This document shows, piece by piece, positions 1 to 10,310 of a stretch of DNA of 64,000 bases (positions are counted from its first letter, which is position 1; every line of letters begins with the position of its first letter). Both the position numbers and the translations under genes were made by a program. Source of the stretch: Heligmosomoides polygyrus polygyrus (lineage: Eukaryota > Nematoda > Chromadorea > Rhabditida > Heligmosomidae). Below the pieces are notes generated by a model. It was not told the DNA's origin, searched no databases, and saw only the letters and a program-made list of their open reading frames with translations. The DNA lies in the NCBI GenBank assembly GCA_947396885.1, contig OX377202.1:73194643-73258642 (forward strand), given 5' to 3'.

Positions 1-225
1 ATGCTGAGTAATTATCCACTCAGCATTTGAGCGTCAATCCGATGTTGGAGCTTCCTGAAGACCACTAATGACTATGGAGTGGTCGCGCTTATTGCACTCA
101 ATGGCCTCAGCGAACTCAGCAGGAATCTTTACCTTAAGCGCAAGAAGAAGCTCGTTGATCAAAGGATCCTTATTAATTTCGAGCGCCTTTGCAACAAGCT
201 GGGAGGGCGTGGCGCATCCCAAAAG
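1..225 (-). pseudogene. CR1-like LINE ORF fragment, runs off left edge
   Basis: Read on the minus strand, the frame contains the run KRDHSIVISGLQEAPTSD, then a TGA, then continues in the same frame to the window edge. This is the type of N-terminal ORF seen just upstream of the endonuclease in nematode CR1-like LINEs; a plausibly adjacent part of the same protein type is found at 21550-21768. The stop probably arose from an Arg codon (CGA to TGA), which is an inference. The piece lies antisense to PTP-A, immediately upstream of its first visible exon, and probably sits in an intron of that gene. No RT domain is visible here. Confidence 0.55.
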
Positions 226-303
226 GGAGCAATGCTGTCCTTTATCGTTATTCTAAAAGTTTTCTATTATTTTTCGAAGGCTTCAATTTTATCAATCCTT
301 TAG

Positions 304-3300
304 AACGCTGAATACGATACAATGAAGTGCGTTTTGTACTGGCCACAGCATGGTGGCAGTTTCAACACTTACGATAAAATGTTTGTCAACACAAAAAAGG
401 TGCGCTCTTTTTCAACTGTAGCTGCCTTTATATTGTTTGTATAGTTATTCCTTCGGCAAAATTTAGCGTTTTAACTGCGGCGTTTTGAATAACCATCAAG
501 TGCAATAGTTAAACATTATCAACACATTGACGACAATACGCAGCATTTATGCTGTGTAAGAAAGCAGTCGCGTGGGACTATGCGCATCATTTTTAATTGA
601 GAACTTCCAATTCGATTTTTCTTCAAGGTGAGGCAGCAAAAAAGCGATTCTGCGGGATACTGTCGGATAAAATATGCATGATGCGTACGCGGCAGTTAGC
701 TTAATCAACTGTCCCACGCACACACTAGTGCGAAGCGCGCGATGTTGTCAATATGCTAAGTAGTCTTACCCTTTTGACTCATTCTATGTCTCAGAATAAT
801 CTACAAGCTTGTTAACGAAATTCATCACATGTTTAGAGGTAGACGTGCTATGCATTCAAAACACCCCTCTCACGAAATCTTCCAACCCGTGTTGTGTAAA
901 ACCTACACTGTTCTCAAACCATCCACATGATAAGTAGTAGCTTTGCTATAGTTCACAGCGCAGTGTAGGCTTTTATCAGCCTTTTGGCTTTTGAAAAGAA
1001 AGGCCTGACAAGCTGGATACCTAGTTAACTAGTTGGACATATAATCAAGTATTTCCCAATGGAAGGATAAAATTAAGAGAGGCAACGAGATAGCTACGTA
1101 GTATTCTAAAACACACCCTTGCAGATTTTTTCGTTTTTAACATATCTTGGTTGCGTATATTGTCAAAGAAACGCAACTAACGAATAACTTCGGGAATATC
1201 CGTTTAGGTGGAACATGAAGAAAACTTCGCAATCTACACCATAGAACTTCTGCCAGAAGCCTGCTCAAACTCACACATTGTGAAATTAATACACATGGCT
1301 AATTGGCCTGATAAAGGCGTTCCTCCCAGTGGTCGTCATGTTCTCCGTCTTTTAAGGAAGGTGGTGGTAAGTAAGAGGTTCTTGTCGTAATTTCCTTTAA
1401 TGTTATCTAATGGTAAGCATGCAAAAGGATTGAAAAACGATGTCTTTTCTTATTAAACAAATAGGAAATCTCACTCACTAAAGAAACGTATTCGCGAGGT
1501 AATTATTCGGCTGGAACGCTATATTGCTTAATTGCCGAATAGTTATGCACTAGTTGTGTGCTTCTCATTTTCTAAACTGCTGTGGTATCCAAGTGCTTGT
1601 GGAAAGCCCCGCTTGATGTCATTCCGAAAATTCCAAAATTCGAAACCTCGAATTCGTCAGATTTCAGAATTTGAAACGATGTGTTCATGAAAAGATTCCA
1701 AGTGTTTGAGCAAAGTCCATCTTCTTGAAGATGAAAGCGATTGACACAAAGACTTTAATAGTGTTCCACTGCAACAGCGTAATGTGCCCTCCACCGGATC
1801 GAAAGCATTATGAGTGAAAGCTAAAATTACGCAAAGTTAATCCCTTATGTAAAGCTACAGTGTGCTGAAGAGAGAGACCCCAGTAGCATTCCTGAGTACG
1901 TTACAATGCTTGTATGGAATTAGGCTCAACCGATTGGAGTGATGATTGCATGATTAATATCGCCATCCTCAGTTCTCCTTACAACTGAATGCATCTCGTT
2001 AGGTTCACATGCAGATGTAAAACAAGGAATGCAGCCGAAAACGAGCATAACCTTGGAGAAAGATTCTGCTCTGAATCGCTGCCTCTGCTGTCCTTGAAAC
2101 CGTTTTATCGTCACGTCTATATTAAGGAATATTTTCCAAACAATGTCACTAATCGTAAGTATTAGAGCATACCAACACCATCGTAGCAGAATTCCGCATT
2201 GCACAAGCAAAGCAAGGCAAAAGGGGGATCCTTTACGTGAACCACTGCGAATACAGTCAAAATGTGTAACCCCAGCCAGACGTCGCAGCTTTTCGCCTCT
2301 ACCACGGTGAGGCGTGTCTTAATGTCCTTGGTTGTCGGTCAGCACCAAGCGCAATGCATCGCCACTGCTCAGAGAGTTTGGGGCGAGAAGCGATGGACGA
2401 TCCGCCCCCTTTTTCGGCGAAAAATCGCTTTTTAGGAAGCCCCGGACGAGACCAAGATGTGGGGGAAGACTAGAGTCCTGCGATCAAGCTGTGGTCGTCC
2501 CCAACGTGTCGAGATGGGCCTGCTGACGTGCTTCGCGGCTTCAGCAGGTGAAGCCCCCGACACGCGCAGCAGATTCCTCCCCTGTGACGTCATATATCGA
2601 ATTGACTAGCGCCGTACATTACGTCACAGCACCAGCGCCGACAATCTATACACTGCCGCTGTCTGGCACCCTGCACCGGGCGGCTCACCCTCTCGCTCTC
2701 TGTCGCGCTGCGTCTCTGCACCGTCCACCAGTTCTCGGCGGCGCTGCGCTGCGTCTCCACTACCGGCGCGCTGCCTCGCCGGCACCCGGCGATGGCGTCA
2801 GGATGCGGCCAGACTCGACAAACGCGGCGGCCCGCGCTATTTCGAGTCGACAGCCGAATATTCTCTTGCGAGTGTAATCAAAGCGTTAGAGATCAGCCAA
2901 AATTCATTACCATCGTTTCAAAAAATAAAACAGTAATATACCGATATATAACAGTAATATAAAAACATTATACCTAGGATAGGTAGGTAGAGGAAGGAGT
3001 AGGGTTAGGAGAACACAAATGGAATATAAAACTAAATAAAAAATAAAAAATATTTAAAAGTAAAAAATACACATGTACAGAAATATAAATATAAAGGAAA
3101 AATTACCTAAGCATCTCGAGGACTTTGGGGGTATTAAGAAGCTCCAGGAGCGTTTTTGAGACATTCTGAGGAGTCGGGGCAGTTATGGGTAGTTGAAGCA
3201 TTACAAGGGTTACTAGGACGACTAGGAGGGAGTTAGAAGGGACTATGGGCAGTCTCGCCACTTTGTGGGTTAGTTAGGAGCACATGGAAGGTGATAGGGA

Positions 3301-4501
3301 GGAAGCGGTACTCCAGTGGGAGCATTCCCAGTAATGGCAGTGCTCCCAGTGGAGTGCCCCTTCCTGGGGATGCTGGGGGTACAGGATAAGCGATGGACAA
3401 TAGGAGGTCTTGGTCGGAACGTTTGCCGGTTTTTACTCTTTGTCCTCCCGTCGTCGCCAGCACAACTTCAGCACTAGCGCGGCTAACAAGGGAGCCTTGG
3501 CCAGAAAGTAGCGCCCATGACCTCAGGTGTACTGCGCTCGCCGGCAAATTTTCGTAACGTTGTCCGGTGTTCTAGGGCGAGTCCTGTCCTTGTGCTGCCT
3601 TCGGTCATCGAAACTCTCTGAGTGGTCGGTCAACGGTTCTATAGACTCCGACTGTGCTGCACTTACGCATGAGTTCCCTTCGACTGCCGTCAGACTTATA
3701 ATGACTGATCTTTGCCGGTCTTATTTACGCTGTCGTCAATTGCATGGGTACGAACGTAGTCAAGCAGTCACATCAAGCTCACCCTTATCGCTCATATACT
3801 TTAATGTCCTTGTTTGGCATTATGCAATCATTTTTCAGACGAAATTAAAAGCGGGTGCTGTAACTATGTTAAAAAGCAAAGGTGGTTGCAGGCCAATAAG
3901 CTCGATGTCGGTCCTATTGTTGTGCACTGTGCAGCAGGCGTTGGGCGTTCTGCTTGTATCGTAATGATTGATGTAATGCTGCGGTATCTTTTCGCAGGAG
4001 AACGCGTAGAGGTACACATTTTGTATCGCCTTATATATTGCTCCGATTATTTCTCGTAAACGAATTGATGTCATTGGAATGACACGATTGAAGGCTAACA
4101 ATATCTGAAGTTCCGGATCTGCAATATAAATTTGGTACAGAATATTTGTGTATCAGCTGTTCTGGCAAATCCATGAATAGCGAATTATCGTAATTTTTTA
4201 TTGAAGTGCATACGCTTCTTTCAGATGGTAGAAATACTCAAGAAACTCCGAGATCAAAGAGCATCTGCTATACCGATTGAGCCTTTGTACATCTTCGTTG
4301 CTTACAGCGTAATTGACTACATTCGTGTACGTTAACTTATTTTAATATCCATAAAGCACGTCGGCGATATTTATCGCTCTTCAGTCTGGAAATTACAGCT
4401 AATAATTTTTCAAATCTATTCAGGCAAAGCTTCCGACGAAGTACAGAGAAAAGTCGCAAAAGTTTATAGACGAGTATAAAGCATACGCATTAAGCACATA
4501 A
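304..4501 (+). CDS. Protein tyrosine phosphatase A (3' part of gene, 5' exons outside window)
   Basis: A classical PTP of the expanded nematode family, which removes phosphate from phosphotyrosine. Five phase-0 exons can be read: 304-399 (ends FNTYDKMFVNTKK before GTGCGC), 1208-1366 (NWPDKGVPP, the WPD loop with the general acid Asp; donor GTAAGT), 3892-4011 (VHCAAGVGRS, the HCx5R(S) phosphate-binding loop), 4225-4326 (MVEILKKLRDQRASAIP, C-terminal helices) and 4424-4501 (ends in TAA). Acceptors are TTTAG or CAG type. Exons coding the N-terminal substrate loop should lie to the left of the window. Two features suggest altered activity: the Q-loop normally reads MVQTxxQY, but here both glutamines are replaced (AIPIEPLY). 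AATAAA at about 4606 fits the 3' end. The intron 1367-3891 is long and repeat-rich. Exon borders were set by reading frame and by comparison with PTP-B. Confidence 0.85.
1367..3891 (+). other. Long intron of PTP-A with a GC-rich block
   Basis: About 2.5 kb separate the WPD exon from the catalytic Cys exon; the same intron in PTP-B is about 0.84 kb. It contains a GC-rich stretch (about 2280-2880), an AT-rich purine stretch (about 2900-3120) and a stretch with short imperfect inverted repeats (about 3300-3360). Open frames here (for example 2548-2877 and 3233-3547) show no recognisable domain and look like composition effects. The extra length is probably inserted repeat DNA, which I could not assign to a family. 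Confidence 0.5.
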
Positions 4502-4605
4502 GGATGCGAGCGTACAGGAAACCGAAAAATCGTGTTTTTTGAATCGACTTAATGTATCTGCATATTATCGACATGAAAATACTAATCTTGACACTGGTCA
4601 GACTT

Positions 4606-4614
4606 GAATAAAGA
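4606..4614 (+). terminator. Poly(A) signal of PTP-A
   Basis: AATAAA followed by AATAATATTTT lies about 105 bases after the TAA stop of PTP-A. The spacing is normal for a nematode 3' UTR. Confidence 0.6.
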
Positions 4615-4842
4615 ATAATATTTTACGTTCGTTTGCTTTGATAGAAATTGCTAGAGACGTGAGGTCACGTCACTGCAATACTGGGACCAGCCATGATAGA
4701 CCGCGAAATGAGGTACAGCTTAAGCTCCGCAGATGTACGGTTAAGGGTCATTGGCTTACCAACCCACGTCATTCTCCCCAAAACAACACTGCGCCTTACA
4801 TTCTAAACAAAGTTTATTCAATCGTTCAAAAATGACAACTAA

Positions 4843-5260
4843 TTTATTTATTTACTCAACGCATAGACCAGAGTTTAACGTAAACAAATTTAGAAACAAA
4901 ACAAAACAAAAATAGTGCCTAAGAGTTACAGCAACATAAGAAAACCATCAGCGGATTAAAGAACAAAACAATGCGCCATTCACAACACGGTGCACGACCT
5001 AGCAGAACACTGCACAGCCTCCAATCTGAGCACCTTTAACAAGTTTGAACAGAGACTTCCCTCAGATCTTCGCGCTTATTAACCAATGGGTTGATCTCTC
5101 TGAGAGCTGTTAGGAAGCCTGACCTGATGCGCGGTTTAGCAATTGGGATCCTAATTTTAGCATACCTTTCAGATCTTGTCAGTATTCCTTCGAAGAATGT
5201 GACAGATACAGTCTGCCAGAATGTAAACTCGTTCAGAACACATAATCGGTATGCTGCTCA
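4843..5260 (-). repeat. Possible LINE 3' tail (minus) and surrounding non-coding DNA
   Basis: The run AATTTATTTATTTACTCAACGC resembles the reverse complement of the (AAAT)n tail of the LINEs at 20969-21390 and 26651-28520. It is followed by decayed sequence without a readable RT motif. From 4640 to 6400 I see no gene: 5258-5503 and 5882-6317 hold open frames with no recognisable domain, and codon use that does not look coding. Confidence 0.3.
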
Positions 5261-6399
5261 TGAAATATAAGCTGTATCATCCGTCGTCCCGTTGATCGTC
5301 GAGTTTCTCGAGCGGGCGTCTGCGGCGTCTCCATTCACCCTTGTCGCGGGCCAGAGTGCTACAGTGGATCCCTCTTCGCCCGAGGGAAGTCCTACCATCG
5401 CGTTGGTGGGCATACTGGTGATCTCTTGACATTCCGCTAAATCAAATCGGTGAGTGTTTTCCTCCAGCAGATTTCTGCGAAGCGCATTAAGTGAACGCCT
5501 CAATTATCGACGACTTGGCCAATACGACAGCCTCCCTAGCTTTCAAACGTAGATAAAGCTCTAAACTACGGAGGCCTTCTTTTACTTGCACCACCCCGAG
5601 TATCATCCTTTCGATTCCCAGCTACGTGGTGATGATCGCGAGGTCATATTGTTTACCGGTCCCTACCATTCCTCGTGTGTCAAGTTTTATCACTCCTTTA
5701 TGCCAATGCTTTAGGCGATTAAAACAGGTGGTTTATTGGAAAAAATCAAATGCAGAGTTTATCAATTATTCTTGACTGCACTAACAAAAATCAGATGAGA
5801 ACAATTTGGGCGCCCGGTAGTGAATCTTGTGATAACAATGTTCATTCAATCGACACGAGCGAGATGACTGATGTGAGATGATTGCAATCGTCCAAGCGAC
5901 AGTTTACGATCGACCCTTCCAAGCGGTTTGGCGCTGGCAAAATAACCTTAGCGGTGAAAGCTTGGTCGAATGCGTTTAAACCAAGACGTTATCGTGCAGC
6001 GCGGAAGCTATACTGGATCAGCGAAGTAGCGGGGTCCGCTCTATGTCAGTGTATAAACAAAGCAAGAACTGAACAAGTGGCATTGTGCTGCCGAATGAAT
6101 CACTTGAGTATCAGATGCAATGAGCGGAGAATCGCCCGACGATAGAAACAACGAAAGAACGAAGGCGAGTGCGATCGCATGGTGGATACAAGGCAAGTTT
6201 CAACAGCAGACCTCGTCTGGTGGCAGCACAATGAAATAAACCAACGGTGAACACCGCCCGGTGAGAGTGAGAGCAGGCTAACTGAAACAGCCGTAGGCAC
6301 AATCGCAGCGTCCTCAAGGAAATACTAGAAACTGCAGGGACTTGCTAAGATGCGCGAACTGACGATGTGCGCGGACTTGGAAAGGCTTAGCTACTGCTT

Positions 6400-7060
6400 T
6401 AGTTAGGCCCAGGCCTCTGAGCCACATGTTAGCGCATCATGAATAGTGGAGTCGAAAGGGCGTTTAGAGGAGCCGGATGTTACACTACTTCTTCGGCGCT
6501 CCTGAAAGCTCCCCAAGCCGCTTGTTTCCACCTGCGCAACTCCGGCGCCAGGTCGTTCGCCATGTTGATTTTGAGACTCAGACACACTTAACTAGAGAAT
6601 TCACAGATGTTCGTTTGGAGTGGGAATGAGCATCAGAAACTCGTCTGATTCTCATAAACACAGTCTTCCTAAAATTCAGGCCAGCATTCGCTGCGGTTCG
6701 CTTTATGCTCGACGTTATTATGAGCAAAAATTCGTCAGCGAAGTGAAGGCTGTGGTTTGACCTAGAATGTTGAAATCTTGACCGTGAATCCACTGTACAC
6801 CACTCGAAGGATTCTGATGTATTGAATAAGTTCGCCGTATTCAGGATGACCCAAGTGAACAGCTTATAGACCACGGACAGCAGGCAGATCGAGCGAAATT
6901 TGCCAATGTCGTCCACATCTTCCTTTTTATCAGCAAGACGGTGTTGCTGGTCTTCCACTGAGATGGAATCTTGCACTCCAACAGGTAGCGTGTGGAGAAC
7001 CGCGCCATGATTTCGAAGATTACTAGCGGAAGGTCTATGAAATATCAGCTGCGCAAACTC
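6400..7060 (-). pseudogene. RTE-type LINE reverse transcriptase fragment
   Basis: Minus-strand translation shows DIGKFRSICLLSVVYKLFT, the RTE finger/palm block, then the box HFADEFLLI (canonical FADD; second Asp replaced by Glu), and after a frame change the C-terminal block NMANDLAPELRRWKQAAWGAF. Sequence between the first block and the FADE box is shorter than normal, so the copy is internally deleted as well as frameshifted. It is cis-linked to the RTE-like 3' tail at 7210-7660. A + strand C-terminal piece of the same family is at 9395-9902. It is a dead copy. Confidence 0.75.
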
Positions 7061-7209
7061 ACACTTACCTGCATCTGTTTGTGACCAAATACGTCTTGTT
7101 AGACAGGATGTCTCAAATAAAAAGAAAAACAGTGAGCATTGTTCGAGGGACATGAATTTGTCGTCAATAAAGCTTTGGAAACTTTTTAAACGCACATAAA
7201 AGCATAGAA

Positions 7210-7660
7210 AAATAGAATCTTTATTAGCAAGGATGTTGCAAGTCGGCGGCTCCAGTGCAGCGGCTGTGCCGTATACACGTGGGACCTCAACCTGCCCCAT
7301 GGGGCACCCGAAGCTGCCAAGGCCAAGTACCCGGGGAAGTGTATGGTCCCATGCCCTGAGGTGCCACTTCCGAAGTAGGGATTCCCCGGGTCCGTCCCTT
7401 CACTTCCCATTGAACTGTATCCCTTCAGCCCTGGGCTGCAGCCAGTATATGCCGTGGGGAAGACTACCCAATAAACTTGTTGGTTGCCTGGCATTGACAC
7501 CACTGCCTACGCGGTGTCCATGTGGAGGGCCACGCGCAGGCTTCTGCCCTGAGCGCCCTGCCCCTCCACGCGGACCCCGCGTGGGGCTTCCTCAGGCCAA
7601 CAAACCCCAAACCAACAACCACAACAATATAAGCAATACCAGACAACACGATATGAACGG
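7210..7660 (-). repeat. Strongylid-type repeat / RTE-like 3' tail
   Basis: On the minus strand the stretch starts near GGTTTGGGGTTTG, runs through GC-rich sequence (CCTGAGGAAGCCCCACGC) and ends in AATAAAGATTC. The sequence style matches a high-copy hookworm tail found on RTE elements or on SINE-like derivatives. It lies directly downstream (on the minus strand) of sequence that opens into the RTE fragment 6400-7060 only after the tail, so their order suggests either a composite insertion or a separate SINE-like copy. The 168-codon + strand open frame across it is not a gene. Confidence 0.5.
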
Positions 7661-7859
7661 ACTCACCGCATTCCCTCTGCTAGCACACCGAATACCAACA
7701 CAGATTTATCGCACACCATATGCCGACACAGTAGGATAGAGAAAGAAGCCGATGACGCAAAAGTACAATAAGAGTATAGCCGACAGGCTGGAGTGGAGAG
7801 AGACGCAGAGGGGCCGGGCGCTTTACTGTACTGAGTACTCCGCGCCGTCAGCCCTGGTG

Positions 7860-8270
7860 ACCCTTCTAGGAAGGGTCGCCCTCCATCCGATCGGCGGTTG
7901 ATGCCACAATAAACCGGGACGACGAAGTCGCCAGGCGCCGCGGCTGGCTCCGGCTGAACTGAGTCGAAGCTAGCGGCTAAGCGCAGCCGCTCACGGTTGG
8001 CGCAGACGTCGAATGAACATGCCGGCTTTGCGCGGGGAGCGGGTTATGCCCGCTTCGGTGCCCGCGCCCCGCCCGCTGATCGATGCCGGCGGAGGCGGGG
8101 GCAGGCCGCGCGACGGGCGCCCCGTCGGAGCGCCGCGAGCCTGAACGCCCGCAGGAGGATGGAGGGGAGCGCCAAGGTCGCGAGTCGCGACAAAGGAAGA
8201 GTCAGAGGCTTAACCGCTGAAAGACGAAAACGGACGGCACTGCAGAAATCTCAATCCTTCACATAACAAA
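7860..8270. other. GC-rich block without recognisable gene
   Basis: This is a strongly GC-rich stretch (many CGCCG and GGCGG runs) with an 89-codon open frame at 7997-8266 rich in Arg and Ala, which is what random GC-rich DNA gives. No domain is visible. From 7660 to 8400 I see no gene. Confidence 0.4.
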
Positions 8271-8510
8271 GAAAACATGATTCGTTTTTGATGAGTCCTT
8301 GAACCTAAGAAGCTAGGGGCCCCCAATTTCCCCATCGTCAGCACCTACTCACGCACTGTTTGTCATATGTGTTGGTTTAAGAAGAAGAGGAAAGAATCGC
8401 TGCAAACCGGCCTATTTGGTGCGCGAAAGGGTCAACACCAGAAAGCAGAAGTAGGGTAGAAAGCCACGTTTTGAATTCAGTGTTAACTTCTTGATTGGTT
8501 TCCCAACTTT

Positions 8511-9262
8511 ACCTTCCCAACTTTTCCTCGGCCTATATTTCAATGTGAGTCCCAAATGTGTCAAGTTTGTTGACCTCTTACAACTGTAATAGGCCGAAAT
8601 TTCAGAAACGGGTAACATCTATTTTACCAGCACACAGGGTAACCGTTTTTAGCAAAACAGGGTAAATATTTTTTTTCGACTTCTTGGAGGTGGAAATGTT
8701 AAGTGCCACTCCACATTTACCCATGGTAATCGCTAGGTCAGAAGAGCGTACGTCCATGTCATGGCTAATCACCGTGGCAAACTTTACGCAGACATCTCTC
8801 CACTCTTACCTTTGTCAAAGAACCTACCTTTGACAATTTCTAAAAGACCAAGTCCAATGTGCCATCCAGCAGAGGAATTATGCAAGAAGATGACGGTGAG
8901 TTATAATCGCCGACTTGTTGGCACTGCAGCAGCTACCATATATCAGTGCGTCTAGTTGTATATATTCGAGAGGCAGTGGAGTGCTGTACTTGTGCAGCAA
9001 TCAACTGTGTGGCACATGTCGGGTAACGACGAATGGACACTCATCGTTGTGGAGTGGTGCCGTCGTGAGCTGTTCATGATTGAAACGTCACTTATGTCAA
9101 TGTTAAGGAAGGTTCGTACTCCTAGTCAACGATCCCACCAAAAATCTGCAGCATAGTGCAAAGGGTCATATGTGAGGAGGGCAGCTAATGAAAACCTCTT
9201 ACTAAACACACATTTGGGGGCCTATAATGAAGTATAGGCCCACGAAAAGTTGGGAAGGTGAT
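8511..9262. repeat. Inverted repeat pair flanking a possible captured exon
   Basis: The arm at 8511-8542 (ACCTTCCCAACTTTTC and onward) is matched by the reverse complement at 9228-9262. Between the arms, 8761-8893 reads as an open frame from ATG (MANHRGKLYADIS) that ends at a strong splice donor (ACG/GTGAGT). A second open stretch, 8971-9110, ends at GTTCGT. The product is not recognised and the second piece may be chance. The structure may be a non-autonomous DNA transposon carrying host sequence, or chance exons inside a MITE-like element. Confidence 0.35.
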
Positions 9263-9394
9263 AAATAGGTTAAAGGAATTGGCACTGAAAATGCAAAAAT
9301 CTCCAATGGACGGGAATTGGCACCTGTCCCTCCACCTGTGAAGTAGGTCCACTCACAACGGAACCAACATCTCCGGATGCTCCAGCTACGTGTA

Positions 9395-9902
9395 TCTGCG
9401 TCACGAAGTCAACATGGCCAGCGACCTAGCGCCAGAGCTCGGCAGGAGGAAACAAGCGGCTTGGGGAGCTTTCAATAGCGTCAAAGTCGTGAAGAAGACG
9501 AAGAACGTCTGACTCCGTGCCCACCTATTCAACTCCACTGTTCCTCCTGCCATAACATGCGCCTCAGAGACCTGGGCTATACGAAAGCAGGATGAACACG
9601 CGATCAGCGTTGCGCAGCGTGGAATAGAGTGAATCGAGTGACACGACTCACGCAAGTGAGAGAAGGCCTCCAGAGTTCCGAGCTTCTTCGACGTTCGAAG
9701 ATCAGAGACGCTGTCGCATAGGTCAACTCGTCGAAAATTAGGTGGCCGGCCACATAATGCGTTTGATAGATACCCACTGGACGAGAGGCGTCACCGACTG
9801 GATTCCGCGGAATGTCAAGAGAACACCAGGATGCCTAAGGATTAGAGAAGTCGCTGGGGCTCGCTCCAACAACTCGATGTCCAACGTGGCGACAAGAGAC
9901 AC
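9395..9902 (+). pseudogene. RTE-type LINE, C-terminal RT fragment
   Basis: Translation gives VNMASDLAPELGRRKQAAWG, then PAITCASETWAIRKQDEHAIS, and after a frame change RLTQVREGLQSSELLRRSKIR and HIMRLIDTHWTRGVTDWIP. This block order is the C-terminal region of RTE non-LTR retrotransposons downstream of the palm domain. At least three stops and frameshifts are present. Neither an endonuclease nor palm motifs are found upstream, so it is a 5'-truncated dead copy. Confidence 0.75.
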
Positions 9903-10139
9903 AGGTAATTCTTATTATGTTGTATGGAAAGTGTCCCGTTACATGTGCAATTTTTTTTCAAATTTATTTCTCTCGTTCCATGCATACTACAACTAACGAA
10001 CAAATGAACCGCTATTATGTACAACATATTGCCATATGTCGGGTAAGTTGTAGATACCCCTTCTAAGAATTCCTTGGGCTGGCGAAAAAAACAACAACAA
10101 GGCACTTTTCAAGTTGTCCCTTTTCGTCAAATTGTTTCA

Positions 10140-10310
10140 TTATGAAATACGTATATCAAACGAGAGAACTCGAGCTCCTGAGCTCAAATATGCTTTTGGT
10201 TTTTCAAGTGGGTGACCTTTAGGCGAGTTCTTTTAAAGACGCAAAAACCGCAAAATCGCCGTTTTTGCGGCGTCTATTCAAACGCAGACGAGTTCGGTAC
10301 TATATCTACC
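10140..10310. repeat. Solo arm of a fold-back repeat (GGCGTCTATTCAAA family)
   Basis: The run GAGCTCCTGAGCTCAAATATG, then GACGCAAAAACCGCAAAATCG and GCGGCGTCTATTCAAA, matches the right arm of the 3 kb fold-back at 32046-35001. Only one arm is present here. The Penelope-like element begins directly after it, and the first open frame (10265) starts inside the arm. The PLE may have inserted into, or beside, an older fold-back copy. Confidence 0.6.

Noticed and set aside
2332..2877. Open frames in the PTP-A intron
   Set aside because: GC-rich composition effect; no domain and no splice support.
3527..3964. 145-codon + frame overlapping the PTP-A catalytic exon
   Set aside because: It reads the catalytic exon out of frame; the true frame gives VHCAAGVGRS.
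7233..7739. 168-codon + strand open frame
   Set aside because: It lies antisense on a high-copy repeat tail that ends in AATAAAGATTC on the minus strand.
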